64,000 nt of DNA, taken from Porphyromonas vaginalis. Its GTDB lineage: Bacteria; Bacteroidota; Bacteroidia; Bacteroidales; Porphyromonadaceae. Of the stretch, positions 16,572-25,336 are shown piece after piece (the stretch's first letter is position 1; each line of letters opens with the position of its first letter). The notes under the pieces were generated by a model. The model was not told where the DNA came from. It saw only the letters and a program-made list of their open reading frames with translations, and made no database searches. Made by a program: the position numbers and the translations under genes. The DNA is taken from assembly GCF_958301595.1 (NCBI RefSeq), contig NZ_CATQJU010000001.1, positions 434,001 through 498,000 on the forward strand. The letters are read 5' to 3'.

Positions 16572-17930
16572 TTAGTTAAATAGTCGGTAAAACTCAGCTA
16601 CCGCCTCGACACCCTTGCGGAAGACGCCCACCGAAAAGCTCTCATTGGGCGAGTGGATCGCATCCTCCTCTAGACCAAAGCCCATCAGTACCGTCTTGAG
16701 TCCGAGAATTTCTTCAAAAGCAGCAATAATCGGAATGCTACCGCCGCTGCGTATCGCTAGCGGAGCCACCCCGTAAGCCTTCTCGACCGCCTGAGCAGCT
16801 GCTTGGTAAGCAGGGAGGTCTAGCGGACAGTAGTAGCCCGCACCGCCGTGCATCGGCGTCACCTCTACATGTACAGACTTAGGTGCTATCTGCTCGATAT
16901 ACTCCTTCATCAGGCGGGAGATCTCCTCATGATCCTGATTAGCAACCAGACGGCAAGAGAGCTTAGCATAAGCCTTCGAGGGGAGCACCGTCTTGGCACC
17001 TTCGCCTTGATAACCACCCCAGATACCGCACACGTCAAAGGAAGGACGACAGCTATTGCGCTCTAGCGTGATGTAGCCCTCCTCGCCTTGCGTCTCACGG
17101 ATGTCCAGCGCACGGCAGTAAGCCTCCTCGGAGAAAGGTGCCTTGCGAATCATCGCGCGCTCCTCATCGGAGAGTGGTAACACCTTGTCGTAGAAGCCAG
17201 GTACCGTGATGCGTCCCTTGTCGTCTACGATCTGAGCAATGATCTTGCACAGCTCATTGATTGGATTAGCGACAGCGCCGCCAAAGTGACCCGAGTGCAG
17301 ATCCCTATTAGGACCCGTCACCTCCACCTGCCAGTAAGCCAGACCACGCAGACCCGCCGTAATGCTCGGCGTCTCCTCGCTCAGCATCGTTGTGTCAGAG
17401 ACGAGAATCACGTCCGCTGCCAGCAGATCCTTGTGCTCACGGCAGAAAGGCGACAAGCTCCCTGAGCCGATCTCCTCCTCACCCTCGAAGATAAACTTCA
17501 CATTGACCCCGACCAAGCCAAGTGCCTTAGCGGTCTCGAAGCCTTTGAGCTGGATCATAATCTGCCCCTTGTCGTCATTGGCGCCACGAGCGTAGATGCG
17601 GCCATCGCGTATCTCAGGTTCGAACGGCTGGCTCTCCCATAGATCCAGAGGCTCCACGGGCATCACGTCATAGTGACCGTAGACGAGGATCGTCTTCGTC
17701 GCTCCTGGCTGCTTGTAGTGTCCGAAGACGATGGGGTTGCCCTCCGAAGGCATCACCTCCGCCTCCTGCACACCTAGTGAGAGCAGGTGGTCACGCAGAT
17801 ACTCGGCAGCACGCTGCATGTCAGCTTTGTGCTCGCTCTGTGCGCTGATCGATGGGATACGCACGAGACCGTACAGGTCCTCGTGAAAGCGGCCCTCATG
17901 CTCCGCTATATACTCTTTGATATTTGCCAT
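16572..17930 (-). CDS. M20 family dipeptidase
   Basis: 452 residues from the ATG at 17930 (MANIKEYIAEHEGRFHEDL); the longer frame to 18020 runs through the promoter and is rejected. Zinc ligands appear in VYGHYDVMPVEP (His), ARGANDDKGQ (Asp), FEGEEEIGSGS (catalytic Glu and ligand Glu), LVSDTTML (Asp) and HSPNESF (His). The size and the long lid domain match the CNDP-like dipeptidases that cleave dipeptides in the cytoplasm, apt for an asaccharolytic, peptide-using organism. First gene of the minus-strand unit. Confidence 0.92.
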   Translation of the reverse strand: MANIKEYIAEHEGRFHEDLYGLVRIPSISAQSEHKADMQRAAEYLRDHLLSLGVQEAEVMPSEGNPIVFGHYKQPGATKTILVYGHYDVMPVEPLDLWESQPFEPEIRDGRIYARGANDDKGQIMIQLKGFETAKALGLVGVNVKFIFEGEEEIGSGSLSPFCREHKDLLAADVILVSDTTMLSEETPSITAGLRGLAYWQVEVTGPNRDLHSGHFGGAVANPINELCKIIAQIVDDKGRITVPGFYDKVLPLSDEERAMIRKAPFSEEAYCRALDIRETQGEEGYITLERNSCRPSFDVCGIWGGYQGEGAKTVLPSKAYAKLSCRLVANQDHEEISRLMKEYIEQIAPKSVHVEVTPMHGGAGYYCPLDLPAYQAAAQAVEKAYGVAPLAIRSGGSIPIIAAFEEILGLKTVLMGFGLEEDAIHSPNESFSVGVFRKGVEAVAEFYRLFN

Positions 17931-17962
17931 AGTAACGTATTCTTGTTTTTTTGTTTGCTCCG

Positions 17963-17970
17963 TAAAGATA
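17963..17970 (-). promoter_or_regulatory. -7 box of the dipeptidase-to-glycogen-synthase unit
   Basis: TATCTTTA on the minus strand, 32 bases ahead of the dipeptidase ATG. Supports the start at 17930. Confidence 0.55.
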
Positions 17971-18142
17971 CAAAAAAGCTCCCAACCCTCCCAACTAAGG
18001 GACTTTCCAGTAGTCCGCAATTAAGACAGCACGACAAGACTGGTTGCCCGCCTCTATTCTGTTTGTAACCGCGTGTCACTTGGCACTGGAATGTATGGAA
18101 ATCTACCCCACTCTGCTACTTGCACAACTTCGTTAAAACGTA

Positions 18143-18150
18143 TATCTTTG
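18143..18150 (+). promoter_or_regulatory. -7 box of the NYN/cold-shock gene
   Basis: TATCTTTG, 60 bases ahead of the chosen ATG at 18211. Confidence 0.55.
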
Positions 18151-18210
18151 CAGAAGGCAATCACACGTTATTGATTGCATCTTACAGTACCATCTAAGCA
18201 TCACTTTATT

Positions 18211-19119
18211 ATGGAAAAGGACAACAAACTTACTCGCATTGGCGTATTCTATGACGGAAACTACTTCCTACACGTAAGCAACTTCTACACTTACTCCCAC
18301 GAGCGCAAAAGCCGATTGAACATTAATGGATTACACCACTTTATCAAAGAGAAAGTAGCCAAAGAGGAAGGCATAGACGCTCGAAAGTGTCAAATAGTTG
18401 ACGCGCACTACTTTCGAGGCCGATTAAGTGCTATCGAAGCAAAAGAAAAGGGGAACACGCTCTTTAATGATCGTCTGTTTGACGACATCCTTAGCGCAGA
18501 GGGTGTAACCACCCACTACCTTCCTTTGAAAAACAAACAAGGTGGCGGAAAGCAGGAAAAGGGAATTGACGTCTGGCTAGCTCTAGAGGCTTTCGAACAA
18601 TCTTTTTATAAGCGATTTAGTGTGTTGGTCCTCATTGCTGGAGACGGAGATTATGTCCCTCTAATCAAGAAGCTAAACACACTAGGGACTCGTGTTATGG
18701 TCTTAAGTTGGGACTTTGAATACACGAATGAAGAAACTGGGAAAACCATGAAAACACAAACGTCTCAAGAGTTACTAGAGGAGGTGACGTACCCAGTTGC
18801 AATGCACGAGATCATTGACAATCGAGTCTCAAAGTCAGATCCACTGATCAATGGACTTTTTGTGTCCAAAAACACCGTCTACAAAGCACCTGAACTTCCG
18901 AAAAAAGAGAGACTGGTAGGTGTAATCAACAACGTCCTGCAAGGCTATGGGTTTATTGAGCACTTTCCACAAAATCTATTCTTCCACTTTTCGGATGTGT
19001 CTGGAGATGCAGACTTCAACGAGCTAAGGCAAGGAGATAGAGTCTCATTTACCATAGAGCCTGGCAACAAAGGTCGAGATGTTGCGAAGAACGTCATGCG
19101 AATTGACGCTACAAAGTAA
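18211..19119 (+). CDS. NYN (PIN-like) nuclease domain protein with C-terminal cold-shock domain
   Basis: 302 residues from the ATG at 18211 (MEKDNKLTRIGVFYDGNYF). N-terminal NYN/LabA domain (about 1-200): acidic metal-binding residues in GVFYDGNYF, the KGIDVWLAL segment and VLIAGDGDYVPLIKKL. C-terminal cold-shock/OB domain (about 235-300): GVINNVLQGYGFIE, NLFFHFSDV, LRQGDRVSFTIEPGNKGRDVAKNV, with the two RNP motifs recognisable. A plausible role is RNA binding plus endonuclease cleavage. The gene is AT-richer and has different codon choice (many AAA, TTT, ACA) from the GC-rich genes on each side, and stands alone. Confidence 0.8.
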   Translation: MEKDNKLTRIGVFYDGNYFLHVSNFYTYSHERKSRLNINGLHHFIKEKVAKEEGIDARKCQIVDAHYFRGRLSAIEAKEKGNTLFNDRLFDDILSAEGVTTHYLPLKNKQGGGKQEKGIDVWLALEAFEQSFYKRFSVLVLIAGDGDYVPLIKKLNTLGTRVMVLSWDFEYTNEETGKTMKTQTSQELLEEVTYPVAMHEIIDNRVSKSDPLINGLFVSKNTVYKAPELPKKERLVGVINNVLQGYGFIEHFPQNLFFHFSDVSGDADFNELRQGDRVSFTIEPGNKGRDVAKNVMRIDATK

Positions 19120-19175
19120 CGCCACCACCTCAACTGCACACTCCCAGTTCTTGGCAGAGAAATAAAGCAGAGAGA

Positions 19176-19255
19176 CAGGGCTGACGCACTATAAGCGCCC
19201 CATTAGCGACAAGCAAGGCATAGATGAGGGTACTATGTATAATGTGTCAGCCATG
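19176..19255. mobile_element. 80-bp MITE with ISAs1-like ends, copy 1
   Basis: Begins CAGGGCTGACGCACTATAA and ends TATAATGTGTCAGCCATG, an imperfect inverted repeat of the termini of the ISAs1-family element at 48127-49445. No coding capacity. Confidence 0.65.
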
Positions 19256-19257
19256 GA

Positions 19258-19372
19258 TTGGCTGTTGGCTGTTAGCTGTTGGCTGTTAGCTATCGGAACC
19301 ATCGGAGCTATCAGAGTGATCGGATCCCTAATCTCTAACTTCTAATCTCTAACTTCTAACCTCTAGTCTCTA
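19258..19372. repeat. Short direct repeats (GGCTGTTAGCT and TCTAACTTC units)
   Basis: Four rough copies of GGCTGTT(A/G)GCT from 19258, then ATCGGA-rich DNA, then CTAATCTCTAACTT units at 19328-19371 like those near 2630 and 47677. Non-coding. Confidence 0.65.
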
Positions 19373-19675
19373 TTTACATATCTTTACGGGGAAATTCGTC
19401 CGATTCCCTCCTTTATCGAATATCCACGTGGAAAATCTCAAATCTCCACGTGGATATTTTTCTTTTTCCACGTGGGGGCGTTTTGATTCTTCCGAAGTTT
19501 CATTTCATTCCTCCGAAGTTTCATTTGATTCCTCCGAAGAATTTTTTATTCCCCACGTGGAGATTTTGAAATATCCACGTGGAAATCACTTTTCCTCGAC
19601 ACAGCGCCATTTCAATATGTTGTCGAGCCTAAATTATTGTAACGAGCCAGCGTTGAATTTTCCCAGTCTGGGAAC
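19373..19675 (+). repeat. CCACGTGG palindromic element, copy A
   Basis: About 300 bases that recur, about 95% alike over the first 235 bases, at 47703-47999. It contains five CCACGTGG cores (near 19424, 19446, 19468, 19553 and 19574), arranged as two inverted arms around three 21-bp tandem units with the core TCCGAAGTTTCATTTCATTCC. It starts with a TATCTTTA box (19379-19386). A frame beginning with GTG at 19428 crosses it, but changes between the copies do not look protein-constrained. It may be a structured RNA or a mobile palindrome; nothing known was recognised. Confidence 0.75.
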
Positions 19676-19706
19676 TTTTTGCCACACACTATTCTCTCTA
19701 TTTTGC

Positions 19707-19714
19707 TACCTTTG
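19707..19714 (+). promoter_or_regulatory. -7 box of the secreted protein gene
   Basis: TACCTTTG 25 bases before the ATG at 19740; fixes that start rather than the upstream GTG frame. Confidence 0.65.
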
Positions 19715-19739
19715 CACATATCATCTAGGCTCTACAACT

Positions 19740-20405
19740 ATGCAGCACTTTACCCTAAAGGCCCTACTCTTACCACTCCTGCTACTCCTAGGAGCGACCT
19801 ATGCTATGGCGCAGGTGCGTGCCATCACGAGCGATGGCGATGAGGTGATGCTCTACCCCAATGGCACGTGGGAGTATATCAATAGACGACCTAACCCCTA
19901 TGACTATCAGGAGCCCCCGACAGCTGTCGGAGCGGGCATATCAGGCCGGCATATCGGCATCATAGTGCGCAGGCAGCTGCTCGTCGTGCTGCGTGATGGG
20001 ATGCTGGAGGATGTCATCATCTATGACTCAAAAGGTCAGCCCGCCTACTCCTACCGCGACGGGGTCTACCAGCTCCCCTATGGATGGCAGGTGAGGTACG
20101 AGCCTCTCTCCGACCGAGTGACTCAATTTGGCCCCTACACATTTAAGTATCAGATGCTCTCGGATCGACTGGAGCGGGTCGGTACCTGCGAGATAGACTA
20201 CGAGATGCTTTCCGACCGCGTCAGACGGATCGGAGGCTACGACATCCGTTACGACGCCTTCTCCAGCCTTATCAAAAGGGTAGGCAATATAGAGATCCTG
20301 TATGACGCTTTCAACGAGCGCGTCACAGGCCTTCGTGGGCAAGACCCCAATCTCGAGATCTACTTCATGCGTCAGGGCAAGAGGCGTCCACTTCCTCTGC
20401 TGTAA
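19740..20405 (+). CDS. Secreted protein of unknown function with repeated short motif
   Basis: 221 residues. Signal peptide MQHFTLKALLLPLLLLLGATYAMAQ, then an N-terminal bit resembling SH3/YgiM-like or PorY-type openings (VRAITSDGDEVMLYPNGTWEYI), also seen in many Bacteroidota exported proteins. The second half repeats a pattern of about 19-20 residues: YEPLSDRVTQFGPYTFKY, YQMLSDRLERVGTCEIDY, YEMLSDRVRRIGGYDIRY, YDAFSSLIKRVGNIEILY, YDAFNERVTGL. These beta-hairpin-like repeats end in a basic tail (RQGKRRPLPLL). No enzyme motif. Location is periplasm or outer membrane by inference. Confidence 0.75.
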   Translation: MQHFTLKALLLPLLLLLGATYAMAQVRAITSDGDEVMLYPNGTWEYINRRPNPYDYQEPPTAVGAGISGRHIGIIVRRQLLVVLRDGMLEDVIIYDSKGQPAYSYRDGVYQLPYGWQVRYEPLSDRVTQFGPYTFKYQMLSDRLERVGTCEIDYEMLSDRVRRIGGYDIRYDAFSSLIKRVGNIEILYDAFNERVTGLRGQDPNLEIYFMRQGKRRPLPLL

Positions 20406-20679
20406 CACGACCTCGTCGATAACCCTATGCAGCCATTAACCTCAAAAGAACTTACAGCGGTGCCATTACATAACGATAGATATGGTCACGCCTGTAGCCA
20501 GGAGATGCATATTCAAGATGCGAACCTCTTAGCACAACGACCTCTATGCTCTAGAGGATGTGCTCTCCTATTTTGATCCAAAAGGCAATAAGCTATAAGG
20601 CATTGTAGCAAGAGTCCCAGGTCCACGACTTGTTGTCTTCATGCCATAGATAGCAGAGGAACAATGACATAAAGGCTAT
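20406..20679. other. Intergenic region, nothing clear
   Basis: 274 bases without a convincing gene or TAnnTTTG box. A 50-codon open frame from ATG 20427 has no recognisable features. There is a short stem CTCTAGAGGATG near 20550 but no T run. Confidence 0.4.
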
Positions 20680-22473
20680 ATGAAGCAATCAATACAAATG
20701 CGACTAAGCAAGATCTGGGAGCGAATGCGGGAGCAGACCTTTCTTGCGCTCTTCCTGCCACTCATGCAGTTGTTTTTGCTCTGCCTATACTTATACACAT
20801 CTGGGCAGCTGGTCAGTGGATCGGTCTTGGTCAATTGGCTCGGTGGGTGTGTGCTCCTTGTAGGGAGTTGCGCACTGCTCGTCTCTCTACCTCAGCGTAA
20901 GTTGATACGCTACGGACTATCAGGTGTCGTAGTCTTACTCCTCTCACTCCTCTTCATATACGAATACTACCTAATTACGGATGTGCAAGTGCTCCTTAAC
21001 GACAGCGTTGCACTACAGTACCGTCAGCTCCCTGGCGAGGGCGTGGATAGTCGCCTACTCCTCAGCTCTATCCCCACGATGAGCTGGCTTAAAGCGATCG
21101 GCTGGTTACTCATCCTAGCCCTTGCATCCTATGGTGCTATATGGCTCTATCGATATCGTAGAGAAGACCTCCGCCCCTGGCGTCTGATAGCCTGCATCTT
21201 ACTACTTGCTGTACCCACATATATAGTCGTCACAGTGCGGGCTCAACGAGATGTCGATGTCAGGCTACAAGACTCTTATGGTTATTACCGCTCGGCGGAT
21301 ATGGTTAATAGGTATATAGCCACAACTCGTGGGGGATTAAAAACCGTGCGCCACGCCAAGGAGAAACTCGCTTACCTAAGGAGCCACCTACCAGAAGTGA
21401 CAATCACCAATCAAGTCAGCTCACCTCACAATGTCGTCGTTATCATGGGCGAGTCTTTACGTCGGCTGGATATGCACTGCTACGGCTATCCACTTGAAGA
21501 CACGCCCCATCTAGACTCTCTCGTGCAGGCTGGTAGTCTCGTGCTATATGATGATGTAGTCTCTTGCGCCCCTACGACGATTTTGTCTCTGCGCAAGGTT
21601 TTCTCCATAAGAGATGCGCGTAATCCTAGTCGACCTTGGGATGAGACCTCCACACTTCCTCTAGCCTTCTCACAAGCAGGTTACCGCACTTACTGGGCAA
21701 CCAATCAAGAGGTAGCTGGAGAGTATATGACAGACATTACGGTTATAGCAAACACCTCAGACACATTGGCTAGCACGGATATACTGGACTCTACAGTCTC
21801 CTGGCTGTGGAGTAGAGGTGCCGAAAAGAAGAAGTATGATGAGCTGATCCTCCCTCTACTGCAAGACTACAAGACAATTGCCATGAGGGGAAAAACGAAT
21901 CTATTCACCCTAGTCCACCTAATGGGTAGTCATATTGACTATAAAGATCGCTACCCCGAGCCGTTTGGAGTCTTCAAGTCAGAAGACATCCACCCTATAG
22001 AGCCTCACCTCCTATCTAAAGAGGCTGAGAAGTCAGCTCACTATATAAACTCTGTACTGTACAATGACTGGATCGTCAGCGAGATAATCCGTTACTACAG
22101 TCACACCTCCTCAATTGTCATATACATGTCCGACCATGCAGTAACTCGCTACGATGATCCCTTGGAGCCTCACAGTACTGCCCATAGTATGACACAGCAC
22201 TCACTCTCCATTCCCTTTATGGTTTATATGTCAGATCAATTTATGGCAGAGAATCCAGACATTGTAAAGCTCGTCAAGGGAGCCTGTCACAGACCTTTTA
22301 TGACAGATCTCTTCACCAACTCACTGCTTAGTCTAATGGGGATACAGGTGCCCTACTCCTCCCCCCAGATAGAGCTTTGGTCTGCTCAATATGACGCATC
22401 ACGCCCGCGCGAGGTACATGAGTGGGGAGAGGAGGTAGCCTTCGAACCTAAATACCCTAACCAGCTACAATGA
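20680..22473 (+). CDS. Phosphoethanolamine transferase (EptA/sulfatase-fold type)
   Basis: 597 residues. About five N-terminal membrane helices (residues 20-175), then a periplasmic alkaline-phosphatase/sulfatase-fold domain. Catalytic features are intact: metal Glu in VVIMGESLRRLD, the Thr nucleophile in SCAPTTILSL, the His in HLMGSHIDYKDRYPE, and the metal Asp-His in YMSDHAVTRYDD. These match the EptA/PmrC/MCR family, which transfers phosphoethanolamine from phosphatidylethanolamine to lipid A or a related acceptor. Acceptor here is not known. It overlaps the next gene, a paralogue, by 4 bases (ATGA). Confidence 0.85.
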   Translation: MKQSIQMRLSKIWERMREQTFLALFLPLMQLFLLCLYLYTSGQLVSGSVLVNWLGGCVLLVGSCALLVSLPQRKLIRYGLSGVVVLLLSLLFIYEYYLITDVQVLLNDSVALQYRQLPGEGVDSRLLLSSIPTMSWLKAIGWLLILALASYGAIWLYRYRREDLRPWRLIACILLLAVPTYIVVTVRAQRDVDVRLQDSYGYYRSADMVNRYIATTRGGLKTVRHAKEKLAYLRSHLPEVTITNQVSSPHNVVVIMGESLRRLDMHCYGYPLEDTPHLDSLVQAGSLVLYDDVVSCAPTTILSLRKVFSIRDARNPSRPWDETSTLPLAFSQAGYRTYWATNQEVAGEYMTDITVIANTSDTLASTDILDSTVSWLWSRGAEKKKYDELILPLLQDYKTIAMRGKTNLFTLVHLMGSHIDYKDRYPEPFGVFKSEDIHPIEPHLLSKEAEKSAHYINSVLYNDWIVSEIIRYYSHTSSIVIYMSDHAVTRYDDPLEPHSTAHSMTQHSLSIPFMVYMSDQFMAENPDIVKLVKGACHRPFMTDLFTNSLLSLMGIQVPYSSPQIELWSAQYDASRPREVHEWGEEVAFEPKYPNQLQ

Positions 22474-24122
22474 ATAGACTAAACAATTACGCTCGAGGCG
22501 TAGTAAGTCGATTAGCACAGTTATCGTGGTTGCCGCTTTTCATCATAGGGATATTATGGCTTAATGGACGCATTGTAGGGTCTGTACTATATAGCTCAGG
22601 CGGATACTTGTCTCTAGATAACTGGCGAATGCTATGTAATATGCTGGGCATAGCTCTCACAGGCTGGCTACTCACGGCATTCATACCATGGCGAGTGGCT
22701 AGAAGGATCTGGATAGGAGTCCTCTTAGGGGGACTCCTGGTGATGCACCTCACTGATTGGTTTCTAGTAGAGACCTACCAGATGCCGTTCAACGATGTAA
22801 TTATAGAGCCCTTGATGGCGACTAATCCAGAGGAAGCACAAGGCTTCTTAACCTCTATGCATATAGACTGGCTGTCGTTACTTACAGAGTGTGCCCTACT
22901 GGTACTCGCTCTAACCCTCTCAATCGCTCTCCCCTATGCTATTAGAGAGCTGCACAAGTTAAGTAACCAGTCGAAACGCTTCCATTGTGGAGTGCAATGG
23001 GCAGTGGGTGCTATCCTACTAATTGTGAGCATCTCTCATGTCGCAAACATGATAAGCCACTACAACCATAATGATCCAATTTATGAGATACTCACCTCAA
23101 CGGAGCGGATCTGTGTGGCGCAAGGCTTGGCACAGCGACAGATAGCTCAGAGTGGTCTGAACTACCATATCGCACGACCTAAGGCAGGATCAGTCTCCTC
23201 AAGTGCTCTGCAAAAGGAGCCACACAACGTAGTAATCGTATGGGTTGATGAACTTTACGCGCAATTGATGCATTGCTATGACCCTCAAGTAGATGAGAAC
23301 ACACCACTCTTAGATAAGTTGATAGACACAGGAGCCATTCTTCGTTCGGATAGTACTTATGCGGCTTCTGATAATCTTGGACTATCTAAGGCTTGGACTT
23401 TTAGCCTTTGCCCTAAGGGGTCTACAGAGAGTTGGGATAGACACCCCTCGATCTATGGTATACTACGAGAAGCTGGCTATGACTCCTACTGGGTGAGCAA
23501 TTATCCTCGAGTGGGTATAGGGCTAGACGTAACCCCTCAGTTAGCCCTAGACTGCGATCGCTCCTACCACACCAATCTACGGACAGGGCTAGAGACCAAG
23601 ACGGCGCGCCACACCTACGATGGAGATGTACTAAAGCACTTACACCGTGCAGAGGAGCGTCCACTCGTCTCCACAATACATCTAGTGGGGAGTGCCACCA
23701 ACATTTGGTATAGAGTACCAGAGGATTTTACCCCTTTTAATCGAAACACCATTGACCCGCCCACGGAGCTAGATGGCGACAGTAGAGACAACCTAGCTCA
23801 GTACTACAACTTAGTCTCCTATGAAGACTATATCTTTAAGGAGATAATTGATTACTATGCCGAGACACCATCAGTTATTCTCTTTCTTTCTACGTCTGGA
23901 GCCTTTGGCGAGTGGCATCCATATCGATCAGATCAGATCCCTAAAGGGAGCATCGGACAAGTACTTTTCTTAGCCTACGTATCGCCTCTTATGGAGCGCG
24001 AGTATCCAAGAGTTAAGTCTTATCTAGAAGAGCTGTGCTCCAGACCGTTTAACCTTGGAGACTTTGCCCCACAGCTCTGTAAGCTCCTCGGAATCACGTA
24101 TCAACCACAAACATCATGCTGA
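22470..24122 (+). CDS. Phosphoethanolamine-transferase paralogue lacking catalytic residues
   Basis: 550 residues with the same plan as its neighbour (membrane helices to about residue 190, then the sulfatase-like domain). Alignment by eye shows loss of active residues: MGESLRRLDMHCY becomes WVDELYAQLMHCY, the nucleophile loop SCAPTTILSL becomes YAASDNLGLS, LMGSH becomes LVGSA, and YMSDHAV becomes FLSTSGA. The fold-forming residues remain (HNVV start, MHCY, EAGYDSYWVSN). It is probably a pseudoenzyme that partners or regulates the upstream enzyme, or binds a substrate. The final ATG-overlap with the xerC gene (7 bases) suggests one transcript. Confidence 0.8.
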   Translation: MNRLNNYARGVVSRLAQLSWLPLFIIGILWLNGRIVGSVLYSSGGYLSLDNWRMLCNMLGIALTGWLLTAFIPWRVARRIWIGVLLGGLLVMHLTDWFLVETYQMPFNDVIIEPLMATNPEEAQGFLTSMHIDWLSLLTECALLVLALTLSIALPYAIRELHKLSNQSKRFHCGVQWAVGAILLIVSISHVANMISHYNHNDPIYEILTSTERICVAQGLAQRQIAQSGLNYHIARPKAGSVSSSALQKEPHNVVIVWVDELYAQLMHCYDPQVDENTPLLDKLIDTGAILRSDSTYAASDNLGLSKAWTFSLCPKGSTESWDRHPSIYGILREAGYDSYWVSNYPRVGIGLDVTPQLALDCDRSYHTNLRTGLETKTARHTYDGDVLKHLHRAEERPLVSTIHLVGSATNIWYRVPEDFTPFNRNTIDPPTELDGDSRDNLAQYYNLVSYEDYIFKEIIDYYAETPSVILFLSTSGAFGEWHPYRSDQIPKGSIGQVLFLAYVSPLMEREYPRVKSYLEELCSRPFNLGDFAPQLCKLLGITYQPQTSC

Positions 24123-25327
24123 CCGAAGCACTTCAGCAGACGCTGGAGGCCTTTATGGAGTACCTGCGACTGGAGCGAAACGCCTCGCCGCTCACGCTCA
24201 CCACCTACCGCCCCGCCATCACCTCCTATATGGAGTGTGCCCTGGAGCTGGCCAGCGATGAGTGGCAGCCTGGTGATGCCGATCGAGATCTAGTACGCAA
24301 CTGGATCATGCAGCAGATGGACAACGAGCTGACCAGCACGACAGTCAACAAGAATCTGAGCGCCGTCAAGTCCTTCTACAAGTATCTCCAGCTACGAGGC
24401 CTCATCGACGACAACCCGACCCGCTATCTGCGAGGGCCCAAGCGAGAGCACACACTCCCCTCCTTCCTCACACAGGCCCAGATAGAGGATGCACTAGAGA
24501 CGATCTCGACCGATCCCGAGGACTTTCTCGCGGTACGCAATCGGCTCATCATAGAGACTATCTACCAGACAGGCCTGCGCCGTGCTGAGGTGGCTAGCCT
24601 AGAGACGCAGCAAGTCGACCTCGCCTCCATGTCTCTACGCGTGGTGGGTAAGGGGCGCAAGGAGCGTATCGTACCCTTTGGAGAGGCCCTAAAAGAGCAA
24701 ATGAAGGCTTATCTCACATTAAAGGAGCAAAAAGTGGGTCAGTCTCGTTATTTTTTTGTTACTTTGAAGTGCAGACCGCTCTCAGGAGCTGACGTCTATC
24801 AAGTGGTACACAAAGCACTCGATGTTGTGCCAGGCTTGCCCCGCAGAGGAGCTCACACGCTGAGACACTCCTTTGCTACTGAGATGCTCAATGCTGGAGC
24901 TCCGATCACCTCCATCAAAGAGCTACTAGGGCATAGCAACCTAGATACGACCACTCGATACACGCACACCTCCTTCGAGCAGCTCAAACAATTGTATCAC
25001 GCTCACCCTAGAGCACAAAATCAAGTATCACCTATGATTAACGTACACATCCAGTCTCTACAGTTTGATGCCAGTGAGGCACTCCAAGAGTTTGCAAAAA
25101 AGAAGATCGATCGCCTTGCACGCTTTGACGACACCATTAGCAAAGCTGAGGTCACGCTGCGACTAGACAAGTCAAACGCTACCCAAGGTAAGATAGCTGC
25201 CATCCGTCTAGCAGTACCAGGCTATGACCACTACGCTGAGAAGGGAGCAGCATCCTTTGAGGAGGCTATCGATGAGGCTATCGATGCGCTCAAGCGTCAG
25301 ATAGATCGCGCTAAAGCAAATAAATAG
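24116..25327 (+). CDS. XerC/D-type tyrosine recombinase fused in frame to ribosome hibernation factor HPF
   Basis: 403 residues. Residues 1-300 form a Xer recombinase: SAM-like N-terminal domain (AFMEYLRLERNASPLTLTTYR) and catalytic domain with TGLRRAEV (Arg), GKGRKERIVPF (Lys), HTLRHSFATEML (His, Arg), LGHSNLDTT (His) and TRYTH (Tyr nucleophile), ending LYHAHPRA, where Bacteroidota recombinases usually stop. A short QNQVSP linker leads to MINVHIQSLQFDASEAL... to the end (97 residues), a short-form HPF/RaiA domain that binds the 30S subunit and inactivates ribosomes in slow growth. In related genomes these are two adjacent genes. HPF could also be made separately from the ATG at 25034. The codon at 25016-25018 is CAA where a TAA stop would be expected. 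Confidence 0.85.
   Translation: MLTEALQQTLEAFMEYLRLERNASPLTLTTYRPAITSYMECALELASDEWQPGDADRDLVRNWIMQQMDNELTSTTVNKNLSAVKSFYKYLQLRGLIDDNPTRYLRGPKREHTLPSFLTQAQIEDALETISTDPEDFLAVRNRLIIETIYQTGLRRAEVASLETQQVDLASMSLRVVGKGRKERIVPFGEALKEQMKAYLTLKEQKVGQSRYFFVTLKCRPLSGADVYQVVHKALDVVPGLPRRGAHTLRHSFATEMLNAGAPITSIKELLGHSNLDTTTRYTHTSFEQLKQLYHAHPRAQNQVSPMINVHIQSLQFDASEALQEFAKKKIDRLARFDDTISKAEVTLRLDKSNATQGKIAAIRLAVPGYDHYAEKGAASFEEAIDEAIDALKRQIDRAKANK
25034..25327 (+). CDS. hpf: HPF/RaiA domain, possible independent start
   Basis: 97-residue short HPF reading from the ATG at 25034 in the same frame as the recombinase: INVHIQSLQFDASEAL, KIDRLARFDDTISKAEVTLRL, KIAAIRLAVPGYDHYAEKGAASFEEAIDEAIDALKRQID. Length and fold pattern match stand-alone family members exactly, so internal initiation is plausible. 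Listed separately so the domain is not lost inside the fusion. Confidence 0.6.
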   Translation: MINVHIQSLQFDASEALQEFAKKKIDRLARFDDTISKAEVTLRLDKSNATQGKIAAIRLAVPGYDHYAEKGAASFEEAIDEAIDALKRQIDRAKANK

Positions 25328-25336
25328 TTTTGGTAA

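Noticed and set aside
17931-18020. Extended N-terminus for the M20 dipeptidase
   Set aside because: Crosses the TATCTTTA promoter box and shows no family similarity.
19428-20405. 325-residue frame joining the palindromic element to the secreted protein
   Set aside because: Starts with GTG inside a repeat, crosses a clear promoter box at 19707, and the real signal peptide begins at the ATG at 19740.
20427-20579. 50-codon frame in the gap before the phosphoethanolamine transferase
   Set aside because: No similarity, promoter, or signal; chance frame is as likely.
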